From: Coprococcus ammoniilyticus
Lineage (GTDB): Bacteria; Bacillota; Clostridia; Lachnospirales; Lachnospiraceae
Reading direction: 5' to 3'
Assembly (NCBI RefSeq): GCF_025567345.1
Contig: NZ_JAOQJS010000002.1
Coordinates: 1 to 64,000, forward strand
Length of the DNA stretch: 64,000 nt
Each line of letters begins with the position of its first letter. Position 1 is the stretch's first letter. Made by a program: the position numbers and the translations under genes. The notes beneath the pieces were generated by a model, which had not been told where the DNA came from, made no database searches, and was given only the letters and a program-made list of their open reading frames with translations. Shown in pieces: positions 25,178 to 33,588 of this stretch.

Positions 25178-25681
25178 ATGAGTTTATTATCACAGTGGCG
25201 CGATTATGCGTATGGTTTTGATGACAGAACACCAGAAGGAAAGCAGTTCTGGTTTGATTATTTTCAGGCAGAAAAAGGTATTTATGAAATAATTCTTGCA
25301 AATCCAAAGGCAGATCCTGTAAAAGGAACAGTAAAGGCACTTGCAGAGAAGTTTGAAGTAAGTATCCAGACCATGATCGGTTTCCTGGATGGAATTGATG
25401 ACAGTCTGATCACATCGAATAATCTCGACGAGGTTACAGAGGATTCGGAAGTAACACTTGGTATTGATTATGAGAAGCTGTATATGAATATGGTTGGATG
25501 CAATGCAGAATGGTTATATACATTACCTGCATGGGACAAGATCCTTACACAGGAAAAGAGAGATGAACTCTATAAGAAAGAGAAGACATCCAGAACACTT
25601 GTAAAGCCTCCAAAGGTTGGAAGAAATGATCCATGCCCTTGTGGTAGTGGTAAGAAGTATAAGAAATGCTGCGGTAGATAA
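25178..25681 (+). CDS. SEC-C metal-binding domain protein
   Basis: This 167-residue protein ends in GRNDPCPCGSGKKYKKCCGR, the zinc-binding SEC-C motif also found at the end of SecA. The N-terminal 140 residues are acidic and helical (LLSQWRDYAYGFDDRTPEGKQ…). In SecA the motif binds SecB or ribosomes; in small stand-alone proteins the role is not settled. The start has an AACGAGG site. The sequence TTATCTGATATA, half of the proA palindrome, lies at 25128-25139 just upstream. Confidence 0.85.
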   Translation: MSLLSQWRDYAYGFDDRTPEGKQFWFDYFQAEKGIYEIILANPKADPVKGTVKALAEKFEVSIQTMIGFLDGIDDSLITSNNLDEVTEDSEVTLGIDYEKLYMNMVGCNAEWLYTLPAWDKILTQEKRDELYKKEKTSRTLVKPPKVGRNDPCPCGSGKKYKKCCGR

Positions 25682-25725
25682 TCTGATAAAGAAGAACTAC
25701 AGCAGAATTTTATAACAGGAAAGAG

Positions 25726-25768
25726 AAAGAGAACAGACAGATGGTTGTATCCGTCCTGTTCTCTTTTC
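25726..25768 (+). terminator. Probable terminator before the helicase gene
   Basis: AAAGAGAACAG (25726-25736) pairs with CTGTTCTCTTT (25756-25766), but only a short T-run is present. The helicase TTG start lies 20 bases further on. Confidence 0.5.
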
Positions 25769-25786
25769 TGTTGAAGGGAAGAACGA

Positions 25787-27805
25787 TTGGAAGAAAAACA
25801 GCAATTCAGTAAAGAACAATTAGAAGCGATCCGGCATGAAAAAGGGCCAATGCTAGTTCTGGCGGGACCGGGAAGTGGAAAAACGACGGTGATCACGCAC
25901 CGGGTGAAATATATGTTGGAGCATGGTCGGGTAAATGGAAGTCAGATCCTGGTGATCACTTTTACCAAGGCAGCAGCAGGTGAGATGAAAAGCCGGTTTG
26001 AGAAAATAATGGGATATTCGAGTGGTGTTACTTTTGGAACCTTTCATTCGGTATTCTTTATGATCTTACGTCAAGCCTATGGATATAATGGAAGCAATAT
26101 CATACTGGAATCGGAGAAATATCAGATCATTCGCAGTATTATTGAAAAACATAATATGGAATACAATGGACAGGATGATTTTGCAAAAAATGTAATTGCA
26201 GAGATCGGTCTGGTAAAAAGTGAACTGACACCGATCGGACAATATCATTCGATGAACATGAAGCCGGAAGATTTCCGGATTGCTTACAGGGAGTATGAAG
26301 AGGTACTTCGGGCGAATAATAAGATTGATTTTGATGATATGCTCGTATTTACATATGAATTGCTTCGGGATAGACCGGATATCCGGAGAATGTGGCAGCA
26401 GAGGTTCCGGTATATTCTGATTGATGAGTTTCAGGATATTAACAGGATCCAGTATCAGACTGTGAAGCTGCTGTTAGGAAAAGAACATAATATATTTGCG
26501 GTGGGAGACGACGACCAGTCTGTTTATGGATTCCGTGGCGCAGATACGAGGATCATGCTTGGCTTCCCGGATGATTTCCCGTATACCCGGATGGTCTGCT
26601 TAAGTATAAATTACAGATGCAGCAGTGCAATCGTGGAATCGGCAGGACGTATCATTAAGAACAATAAGAAGCGGTATCAGAAGGAGATCCGGTCTGCATT
26701 TGAGAAAGGTCAGTGTGAGCGTGTGCATGTGATTGAAGTCGAGGGAATGCGGCAGGAAACAGATGGTATCATACAGAAAATCCGGGAGATGAATCAGCAG
26801 GGTATCCCATATTTGGATATTGCTATTCTTTATCGTACCAATTCGGAACCATCCGGACTTGCAATGAAGCTGATGCAGAATAATATTCCATTCCGGATGA
26901 AGGATAATATGCCGGATCTGTTTTCCCATTTTGTCGTTGTGAATATTCTTGATTATATTAAGGCAGCACTTGGAAACCGAGAACGGGCATTATTTTTACG
27001 GATCATAAATCGACCGAACCGGTATATAAGCCGGGAGTGTCTGGAAACTGATCCGGTAGATCTGGAGCGGATGCAGGAATTCTATAAGGACAATCACAGG
27101 ATAGTGCAGAATCTGGTAACCCTGGAAACGGATTTCAGGAGGATCGCAGAATTAAAACCATATGCAGCCGTTAATTATATCAGGAAAGCGGTTGGGTATG
27201 ATGAATATCTGAAGGAATATGCTTTATATAGGGGAATCGATCCACAGGAGTATATGGATATTGCGGATGAATTTCAGGAGATGGCAAGAGGTGCCGATTC
27301 CTTTATTGAGTGGTTTAACCTGTTAAATGAATACAGGATAAAACTGAAGGAACAGGGAAAAACAGCGGAACACGCAAAGGATGCAGTTGTACTTGCGACG
27401 ATGCATGGGGCAAAAGGACTGGAGTTTGATCAGGTATTTATCATGAATGCAGTAGAAGGAATGACGCCCCATAAGAAATCGGTCACAGATGCGGAACTGG
27501 AGGAAGAACGGAGAATGTTCTATGTTGCCGTTACCAGGGCACGATATGGTCTGTATATCTATGTACCGAAGGTGGTGTATGGAAAGACGGGACAGATTTC
27601 CCGGTTTGTAACAGAAATGGTGATCGACTATGATATGCTTCAGGTTGGAAATAAAATCATCCACAAACGATATGGCAAAGGTGTCATAACATTTGTGGAT
27701 GATAAAAAAATCTGTGTGTATTTTGAAAAAGATCAGATTACAAAAACATTAAGTATCGAATATACGATAAAAAATAATCTGGTTACTGTGTCTGAAGATG
27801 ATTAG
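25787..27805 (+). CDS. UvrD/Rep-family ATP-dependent DNA helicase
   Basis: A superfamily 1A 3'-5' helicase of 672 residues. Motifs in order: Q-motif FSKEQLEAIRHEKGPMLV, Walker A AGPGSGKTT (26-34), LIDEFQDINRIQYQ (motif II), GDDDQSVYGFRGAD (III), INYRCSSAIVESA, ATMHGAKGLEFDQVFI (V) and ERRMFYVAVTRARYGL (VI). It is shorter than PcrA (about 740) and ends in a short beta-rich domain like the PcrA tail (GNKIIHKRYGKGVITFVDDKKICVYFE). It starts at TTG 25787 after AAGGGAAG. Its last codons form half of a palindrome shared with the convergent gene. Confidence 0.9.
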   Translation: MEEKQQFSKEQLEAIRHEKGPMLVLAGPGSGKTTVITHRVKYMLEHGRVNGSQILVITFTKAAAGEMKSRFEKIMGYSSGVTFGTFHSVFFMILRQAYGYNGSNIILESEKYQIIRSIIEKHNMEYNGQDDFAKNVIAEIGLVKSELTPIGQYHSMNMKPEDFRIAYREYEEVLRANNKIDFDDMLVFTYELLRDRPDIRRMWQQRFRYILIDEFQDINRIQYQTVKLLLGKEHNIFAVGDDDQSVYGFRGADTRIMLGFPDDFPYTRMVCLSINYRCSSAIVESAGRIIKNNKKRYQKEIRSAFEKGQCERVHVIEVEGMRQETDGIIQKIREMNQQGIPYLDIAILYRTNSEPSGLAMKLMQNNIPFRMKDNMPDLFSHFVVVNILDYIKAALGNRERALFLRIINRPNRYISRECLETDPVDLERMQEFYKDNHRIVQNLVTLETDFRRIAELKPYAAVNYIRKAVGYDEYLKEYALYRGIDPQEYMDIADEFQEMARGADSFIEWFNLLNEYRIKLKEQGKTAEHAKDAVVLATMHGAKGLEFDQVFIMNAVEGMTPHKKSVTDAELEEERRMFYVAVTRARYGLYIYVPKVVYGKTGQISRFVTEMVIDYDMLQVGNKIIHKRYGKGVITFVDDKKICVYFEKDQITKTLSIEYTIKNNLVTVSEDD

Positions 27806-27818
27806 TCATCTTCAGACA
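27789..27818. repeat. 13-bp perfect inverted repeat spanning two convergent stop codons
   Basis: TGTCTGAAGATGA (27789-27801) and TCATCTTCAGACA (27806-27818) flank the loop TTAG, which carries both stop codons. The two proteins read from opposite strands therefore both end in SEDD. It can fold as a hairpin in either transcript, but neither side has a T-run. Confidence 0.85.
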
Positions 27819-28116
27819 TGGAATTGAATTCCATCTCATCCAGAATTTCATCAAAAGCATCAGCAACCATATCGAATTCTTCTTCATCATCAATTGGTTC
27901 CAGTGTGAATTCATCGTTTGGAAGTTCAATATAACGGTATACAAGAACCTCGTCATCATCATAACCTTCCGGTGCTTCGACAGGAAGCAAAGCAATATAA
28001 GAGGTATCCTCAACATCAAAGGTAGCAACAATCTCACATTCGAGGTTTGTTCCGTCGTCGAGTTCAAGTGACATCATTTCGATATCATCTAATTCATCAT
28101 CATTCTGTTTTGCCAT
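27802..28116 (-). CDS. DUF1292 family protein
   Basis: This very acidic 104-residue protein contains the DUF1292 pattern: DDIEMMSLELDDGTNLECEIVATFDVEDTSYIALLP followed by DDEVLVYRYIE. DUF1292 proteins are widespread small Firmicutes proteins of unknown role. The start is taken at 28116 because AAGGAGA lies seven bases before it; a longer frame upstream has no such site and no conserved sequence. It overlaps the helicase end by four bases. Confidence 0.88.
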   Translation of the reverse strand: MAKQNDDELDDIEMMSLELDDGTNLECEIVATFDVEDTSYIALLPVEAPEGYDDDEVLVYRYIELPNDEFTLEPIDDEEEFDMVADAFDEILDEMEFNSMSEDD

Positions 28117-28274
28117 GTTTGGTCTCCTTATTAAAATAAAATTGACGGTCATTTCCGGGTATGCCGGATACCATTCAAAACTGTGTTGACCGATCATTTT
28201 CATCATAATGGAAAAGTAACCAAAAGTCCACAGCCAAATTTTATAATTGTAATAAAATGCAGCACCTTTATTCA

Positions 28275-28303
28275 TTGAATTATATGTATAAATATGATAA
28301 AAT
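28275..28303 (+). promoter_or_regulatory. Promoter of glgA
   Basis: TTGAAT (28275-28280) and TAAAAT (28298-28303) are separated by 17 bases, 43 bases before glgA. Confidence 0.6.
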
Positions 28304-28346
28304 TAATATTATTTTGGAGTTATTCCATGGGAGGAAATAAGAGAAG

Positions 28347-29783
28347 ATGAAGAAAGTTGCTTATATTGCTTCAGAGTGTGTACCATTTATCAAAACGGGT
28401 GGTCTGGCGGATGTTGTAGGAACACTTCCAAAAATATTTGACAGAAATGAATATGATGTTCGGGTTATCATGCCGAACTATCTTTGTATTCCAAATAAAT
28501 ACAGAGAAAAAATGCAGTATCTGACCCATTTCTATATGGATATCGGATATAAGAATGATTATGTCGGGGTTATGTATCTGGAATACGAAGGAGTAAAAGT
28601 ATATTTTATTGATAATGAATATTACTTCAATGGATTTACCCCATACGGAGATGTAAAGTGGGATATTGAAAAGTTCAGCTTCTTTTCAAAGGCAGCATTA
28701 TGTATTCTGCCGGCAGTAGGATTCCAGCCGGATATCCTGCACTGCCATGACTGGCAGGCTGGTCTGGTTCCGGTATACTTGAAAACGTTATTTGCCGGAA
28801 ATCCGTTTTTCAGTGGCATGAAGTCTGTTATGACAATCCACAATTTACAGTTCCAGGGTAAGTGGGATATCGATACGCTCAAGGCAGATTCCGGTCTCCC
28901 GGATTATGTATTCACACCGGATAAGCTGGAAGTCAGAAAAGATGCAAGTATGTTAAAGGGTGGTCTTGTATATGCAGACAAGATCACAACAGTAAGTAAC
29001 ACATATGCCAGAGAGATTCAGACACCATATTACGGTGAAGGCTTGGATGGGCTTCTGAGTGCAAGATGGCAGTCACTCTGGGGAATTGTAAACGGAATTG
29101 ATTATGATGTATGGAATCCTGCTACAGACTCACAGGTGTACAAGAATTACAGTGTCGACAATTTCCGTGAACTGAAGAAGATCAACAAGGTTGAACTTCA
29201 GAAGGAATGTGGACTTCCACAGGATGATAAGCAGTTTGTGATCGGTATTATATCCAGACTGACAGACCAGAAGGGACTTGATCTGGTTGATCGCATTATG
29301 AATGATATCTGTTGTGATGGTGTCCAGTTCATCGTTCTTGGAACTGGTGACAGCAGATATGAAGATATGTTCCGTTATTATCAGGGCATTCATCCTGCAA
29401 AGGTTTCTGCGAATATTTATTATTCGGATGAAAGATCCCATAAGATGTATGCGGGTTGTGATGTTATGCTTGTCCCATCCAGATTTGAGCCATGTGGTCT
29501 GACCCAGTTAATGGCACTTCGTTATGGAACAGTTCCGATCGTAAGAGAGACTGGTGGTCTGAAAGATACAGTAGAACCATATAACCAGTTTGAGAATACA
29601 GGTACAGGTTTCTCATTTGCAAATTACAATGCATATGAGCTGTTAGATGCGATCAACTATGCAAAGGAAGTTTATTATAACAACAAAGACGCATGGTATG
29701 GTATTCAGGAGCGTGGCATGAGAATGGATTACTCCTGGTACAATTCAGCAAAGATCTATAACGATCTTTACAATTCATTATAA
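28347..29783 (+). CDS. glgA: Glycogen synthase (ADP-glucose)
   Basis: GlgA is a GT5 glucosyltransferase that extends alpha-1,4-glucan from ADP-glucose. The 478-residue protein has the ADP-glucose site KTGGLADVVG (16-25), HCHDWQAGLVPVYL, MTIHNLQFQG, GIISRLTDQKGLDL and the C-terminal PSRFEPCGLTQLMALRYGTVPIVRETGGLKDTV. Other glycogen genes are not in the window, so it stands alone with its own promoter and terminator. Confidence 0.96.
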   Translation: MKKVAYIASECVPFIKTGGLADVVGTLPKIFDRNEYDVRVIMPNYLCIPNKYREKMQYLTHFYMDIGYKNDYVGVMYLEYEGVKVYFIDNEYYFNGFTPYGDVKWDIEKFSFFSKAALCILPAVGFQPDILHCHDWQAGLVPVYLKTLFAGNPFFSGMKSVMTIHNLQFQGKWDIDTLKADSGLPDYVFTPDKLEVRKDASMLKGGLVYADKITTVSNTYAREIQTPYYGEGLDGLLSARWQSLWGIVNGIDYDVWNPATDSQVYKNYSVDNFRELKKINKVELQKECGLPQDDKQFVIGIISRLTDQKGLDLVDRIMNDICCDGVQFIVLGTGDSRYEDMFRYYQGIHPAKVSANIYYSDERSHKMYAGCDVMLVPSRFEPCGLTQLMALRYGTVPIVRETGGLKDTVEPYNQFENTGTGFSFANYNAYELLDAINYAKEVYYNNKDAWYGIQERGMRMDYSWYNSAKIYNDLYNSL

Positions 29784-29823
29784 AAACAAACGGTCAAACT
29801 CATTTTTCATAAATGAAAAATCA

Positions 29824-29858
29824 GGCAGAAGATGTTGCGATACATTTTCTGCCTTTTT
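29824..29858 (+). terminator. Terminator after glgA
   Basis: GGCAGAAGATGT pairs with ACATTTTCTGCC (one G-T pair) and is followed by TTTTT. Confidence 0.85.
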
Positions 29859-29931
29859 ACCGCAGAACATATAGATCTGGGGCTGCGGTCGTACAAAAAT
29901 AGGTGGATCTGCGCAGGAAAGGTGGTTTCAT

Positions 29932-31680
29932 ATGGCTTTTGACGGAGTTGTAATATCAAATGTTGTAAGTGATCTGAAAAAGAAATTAGTGGATGGAAGG
30001 ATCTATAAGATCTACCAGCCGGAAAATGATGAACTGAATATTATTATAAAAAACAACAGGGAGAATTACCGCTTACTGTTATCTGCAGATGCAAGTCTGC
30101 CTCTGATCTATCTGCTGCCGGTGCCTAAGGAGAATCCGATGACAGCTCCGAATTTCTGTATGCTGCTTCGTAAGCATATCGGAAATGGCAGGATCGTAGA
30201 TGTCTGCCAGCCGGGCTTTGAACGTATCGTGGAATTCACGATCGAGCACCTCGATGAGATGGGAGATCTGTGCAAAAAGAAGCTTATTATAGAAATCATG
30301 GGTAAGCACAGTAATATTATCTTCACGGATGCGGATGGAATGATAATTGATAGTATCAAGCATATATCCCATCTGGTAAGCTCGGTGAGAGAGGTCCTTC
30401 CAGGTAAAGCTTATGTATATCCACCGTCCGGTGATAAGCGTTCTCCATATGATGCAGATCAGGATTATTTTGCATCTTCGGTATATACAAAGCCTGTGAC
30501 TGTTACAAAGGCAATTTATACCTCAGTTACAGGTATTTCACCCCTGATCGCAAATGAGCTTTGTTATCGTGTGGGAATCGATGGCGGACAGTCAACAGCA
30601 GCGTTAACGGATATTCAGAAAGAGAAGCTGTACCAGGAATTTGAGAAAATGGTTTCCGATATAAAGACAGAAAACTATGTGCCGAATATTGTATATGATG
30701 GGTATATTCCGGTTGAATTTTCATCAGTAAGACTCAGTATGTATCAGGATTATCAGGTAGAAGATAAGGATGAAATTTCAAAGGTTTTAGATGAGTATTA
30801 CTTTAAGAAGAGCAAGGTAACAAGAATCCGGCAGAAATCAGCAGATCTGCGGAAAATCATCTCAACTGCGATTGAAAGAGCCAGCAAGAAATATGATCTG
30901 CAGTTAAAGCAGATGAAGGATACCGAAGGTCGGGAGAAATATAAGGTATATGGTGAGCTGATCAATACCTATGGATATGGAGTGGAGCAGGGAACAAAGA
31001 GCTTCCGTGCATTGAATTATTACACAAATGAAGAAATCGAAATTCCACTCGATCCGACAATATCGGTGCTTGAGAATGCCAAACGGTATTTTGCAAAGTA
31101 CAACAAGCAGAAGCGGACATATGAGGTGTTAGAAAAGCTGACTGTTGAGACCAGACATGAATTGGAATATCTACAATCGGTTCAGACATTTATCGATATG
31201 ACACTGGATGAAAATGCGTTAGCTCAGGTAAAAGAAGAGCTGATGATCAGCGGATATATCAAGGGAAGATATGGCAAAAAAGGGGATAAGCATACCAGCA
31301 AGAGCAAGCCATATCACTATATATCATCTGATGGTTTTCATATATATGTCGGCAAGAATAATCTGCAGAATGATGAACTGACATTTAAGTTTGCAAATGG
31401 CGGGGACATGTGGTTCCATGCAAAGAAGATGCCGGGCTCGCATGTGATCGTACGGATGGAGGGAGCAGAAGAACTTCCGGATCAGACCTATGAAGAGGCG
31501 GCAAGGCTTGCAGCATATTATTCGTCTGGAAGAGAGAATCCAAAGGTGGAGATCGACTATACAAAACGGATGAATCTGAAGAAGCCGGCAGGAGCCAAAC
31601 CGGGATTTGTCATCTATCATACGAATTATTCAATGATAGCAGAACCGGTGATCCGTGGAATAGAAGAAGTAACGAGATAA
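29932..31680 (+). CDS. rqcH: Rqc2 homolog RqcH (NFACT ribosome quality control protein)
   Basis: RqcH binds 50S subunits with a stalled nascent chain and recruits tRNA-Ala to add a C-terminal alanine tail. The 582-residue protein has the NFACT-N domain (MAFDGVVISNVVSDLKKKL…, with NFCMLLRKHIGNGRI), a central coiled coil and helix-hairpin-helix region, and the NFACT-R domain (YISSDGFHIYVGKNNLQNDELTFK, GGDMWFHAKKMPGSHVI). The MWFHA Trp-centred motif is the DIW-like signature. Older databases call such proteins fibronectin-binding. Confidence 0.93.
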   Translation: MAFDGVVISNVVSDLKKKLVDGRIYKIYQPENDELNIIIKNNRENYRLLLSADASLPLIYLLPVPKENPMTAPNFCMLLRKHIGNGRIVDVCQPGFERIVEFTIEHLDEMGDLCKKKLIIEIMGKHSNIIFTDADGMIIDSIKHISHLVSSVREVLPGKAYVYPPSGDKRSPYDADQDYFASSVYTKPVTVTKAIYTSVTGISPLIANELCYRVGIDGGQSTAALTDIQKEKLYQEFEKMVSDIKTENYVPNIVYDGYIPVEFSSVRLSMYQDYQVEDKDEISKVLDEYYFKKSKVTRIRQKSADLRKIISTAIERASKKYDLQLKQMKDTEGREKYKVYGELINTYGYGVEQGTKSFRALNYYTNEEIEIPLDPTISVLENAKRYFAKYNKQKRTYEVLEKLTVETRHELEYLQSVQTFIDMTLDENALAQVKEELMISGYIKGRYGKKGDKHTSKSKPYHYISSDGFHIYVGKNNLQNDELTFKFANGGDMWFHAKKMPGSHVIVRMEGAEELPDQTYEEAARLAAYYSSGRENPKVEIDYTKRMNLKKPAGAKPGFVIYHTNYSMIAEPVIRGIEEVTR

Positions 31681-31685
31681 AATAT

Positions 31686-31714
31686 TTGATTTTTTATGGC
31701 GGTTGAAGTATAAT
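31686..31714 (+). promoter_or_regulatory. Promoter of the yicC-gmk-rpoZ operon
   Basis: TTGATT (31686-31691) and a consensus TATAAT (31709-31714) are separated by 17 bases. Confidence 0.7.
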
Positions 31715-31749
31715 ATAGTATCCATTGTTTTAAGGAGAATGTGATTTTT

Positions 31750-32628
31750 ATGATTAAGAGCATGACAGGTTTTGGACGAAGCGAAGTCGTTTCCGGAGCC
31801 CGTAAGATAGTTGTGGAGATTAAGGCTGTTAATCACAGGTTTTGCGAGATCAATGTAAAAACACCAAAGAAACTGAGTTTTTTTGAAACAACTATAAGAG
31901 CATATTTAAAGAAGTATATAGAACGTGGTAAGGTAGATGTCTTTATCACTTATGAAGATCTGACCGAGACAAATGTCTCAGTAAAATATAATAAAGAGTT
32001 GGCAGAGGAATATGTTGGCTATATGAATCAGATGGCAGCAGATTTTAATCTTACAAATGATATCAGTCCATCGATTATATGCAGACTTCCGGAGGTTTTT
32101 ATTCTGGAAGAGCAGACAGTAGATGAAGATGAGTTATGGAGCCTGATACAAGGTGCACTTGACGAGGCGGCTGATAAGTTTGTGAAGTCAAGAATGGTGG
32201 AAGGTGAGAACCTGAAGGTTAATCTGCTGGAGAAGCTTGACAATATGACGGCTGCAGTCGATTATATTGAAGAAGTATCGCCGGAGCTTATAACAGCTTA
32301 TCGTCAGAAATTGATCGACAAGATTTCAGAACTGATTGATAGCTCAGCAATCGATGAGAACCGGATTGCAACCGAGGTTGTTATATATGCGGATAAAATC
32401 TGTGTAGATGAGGAAACGGTTCGTCTGAAGAGCCACATTGACAGCACCAGAAAGATTCTGGAGGCAGGTGGAAGTGTTGGAAGAAAACTTGATTTTATTG
32501 CGCAGGAGATGAACAGAGAGGCGAATACGATCCTTTCCAAGGCAAACTCACTGGATGTATCAAACCGTGCGATCGAATTAAAGACGGACATTGAAAAAGT
32601 CAGAGAACAGATACAGAATTTGGAGTAA
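31750..32628 (+). CDS. yicC: YicC-family endoribonuclease
   Basis: This 292-residue protein starts MIKSMTGFGR, the invariant YicC beginning, which fixes the start at 31750 rather than the GTG nine bases earlier. Conserved features include EIKAVNHRFCEINVKTPK and the C-terminal DFIAQEMNREANTILSKAN. YicC proteins are recently recognised as ribonucleases that form a ring around RNA. Five bases separate it from gmk, the usual order yicC-gmk-rpoZ in Firmicutes. Confidence 0.92.
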   Translation: MIKSMTGFGRSEVVSGARKIVVEIKAVNHRFCEINVKTPKKLSFFETTIRAYLKKYIERGKVDVFITYEDLTETNVSVKYNKELAEEYVGYMNQMAADFNLTNDISPSIICRLPEVFILEEQTVDEDELWSLIQGALDEAADKFVKSRMVEGENLKVNLLEKLDNMTAAVDYIEEVSPELITAYRQKLIDKISELIDSSAIDENRIATEVVIYADKICVDEETVRLKSHIDSTRKILEAGGSVGRKLDFIAQEMNREANTILSKANSLDVSNRAIELKTDIEKVREQIQNLE

Positions 32629-32633
32629 AAAAG

Positions 32634-33254
32634 ATGGGAAACAGAGGTTCATTAATTGTAATTTCAGGTTTTTCCGGAGTCGGAAAAGGTACCGTTGTAA
32701 AGAGACTGGTGTCTGATTATGGATATGAATTATCGATATCAGCAACAACCAGAAGTCCACGGACCGGAGAAGAACATGGAAGAGAATACTTTTTCATGGA
32801 TAAGAGCGAATTTGAGAATCTGATTGATTATGGCGGATTTATCGAGTGGACACAATATGTTGAGAATTACTATGGTACACCAAGAAAATTTGTGGAAGAA
32901 AGTCTGAATCAGGGTAAAAATATTATCCTTGAGATAGAAGTCATGGGTGCTATGAAGATCAAAGAACAGTACCCTGATGCATTGCTGATCTTTATCAGTG
33001 CGCCGAGCATTGACAGCCTGCGCGACAGACTGCGGGGCAGAGGAACGGAAGCAGAGGATGTAATTCTGAAGCGTTTAAAGAAAGCAACAGAAGAGTCTGC
33101 AGACATGGATAAATATGACTACATAGTGATCAATGATGATCTGGAAGAATGTATACAGACAGTGAATTCAGTGATCGTAGGCTATGCATGCAGAACATCA
33201 AATAATCAGGCTTATATAAAAGAAATAAGAGATGACCTGAAAGGCATCTGGTAA
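32634..33254 (+). CDS. gmk: Guanylate kinase
   Basis: Gmk phosphorylates GMP or dGMP with ATP. The 206-residue protein has the P-loop SGFSGVGKGT (about 10-19), the GMP-binding TTRSPRTGEEHGREYFF and IEWTQYVENYYGTP, and the lid DRLRGRGTEAEDVILKRL. It lies between yicC and rpoZ. Confidence 0.97.
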   Translation: MGNRGSLIVISGFSGVGKGTVVKRLVSDYGYELSISATTRSPRTGEEHGREYFFMDKSEFENLIDYGGFIEWTQYVENYYGTPRKFVEESLNQGKNIILEIEVMGAMKIKEQYPDALLIFISAPSIDSLRDRLRGRGTEAEDVILKRLKKATEESADMDKYDYIVINDDLEECIQTVNSVIVGYACRTSNNQAYIKEIRDDLKGIW

Positions 33255-33283
33255 GAAAAAATATAGAAAGGGGATATAATTTT

Positions 33284-33526
33284 ATGTTACATCCATCATA
33301 CACAGACTTAATGGCAGTTGTAAATTCAGAGGTTGAACCTGGAGAACATCCGGTAGTTCAGAGCAGATATTCTATCGTGCTTGCAACTGCTAAGCGCGCA
33401 AGAGAGATAATAGCAGGACAGGAGCCACTTGTAAATACAGCAAGCAATAAGCCTTTATCCATAGCAGTTGATGAGCTTTACAGCGGCAAAGTAAAGATTG
33501 TCGGTGACGACGAAGAAGATAACTAA
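33284..33526 (+). CDS. rpoZ: RNA polymerase omega subunit
   Basis: This 80-residue protein has the omega core SRYSIVLATAKRAREI, which wraps the C-terminal part of beta-prime. It starts after GAAAGGGG and ends the yicC operon just before a terminator. The acidic tail DDEEDN is typical. Confidence 0.94.
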   Translation: MLHPSYTDLMAVVNSEVEPGEHPVVQSRYSIVLATAKRAREIIAGQEPLVNTASNKPLSIAVDELYSGKVKIVGDDEEDN

Positions 33527-33535
33527 TAAAAAAAG

Positions 33536-33565
33536 AGGTTGTTGCATTTTTGCGCAACCTTTTTC
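33536..33565 (+). terminator. Terminator after rpoZ
   Basis: AGGTTG pairs with CAACCT around a short inner stem and is followed by TTTTTC. Confidence 0.8.
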
Positions 33566-33588
33566 TTTTCTAAAAAGGAGAGCAGCAT

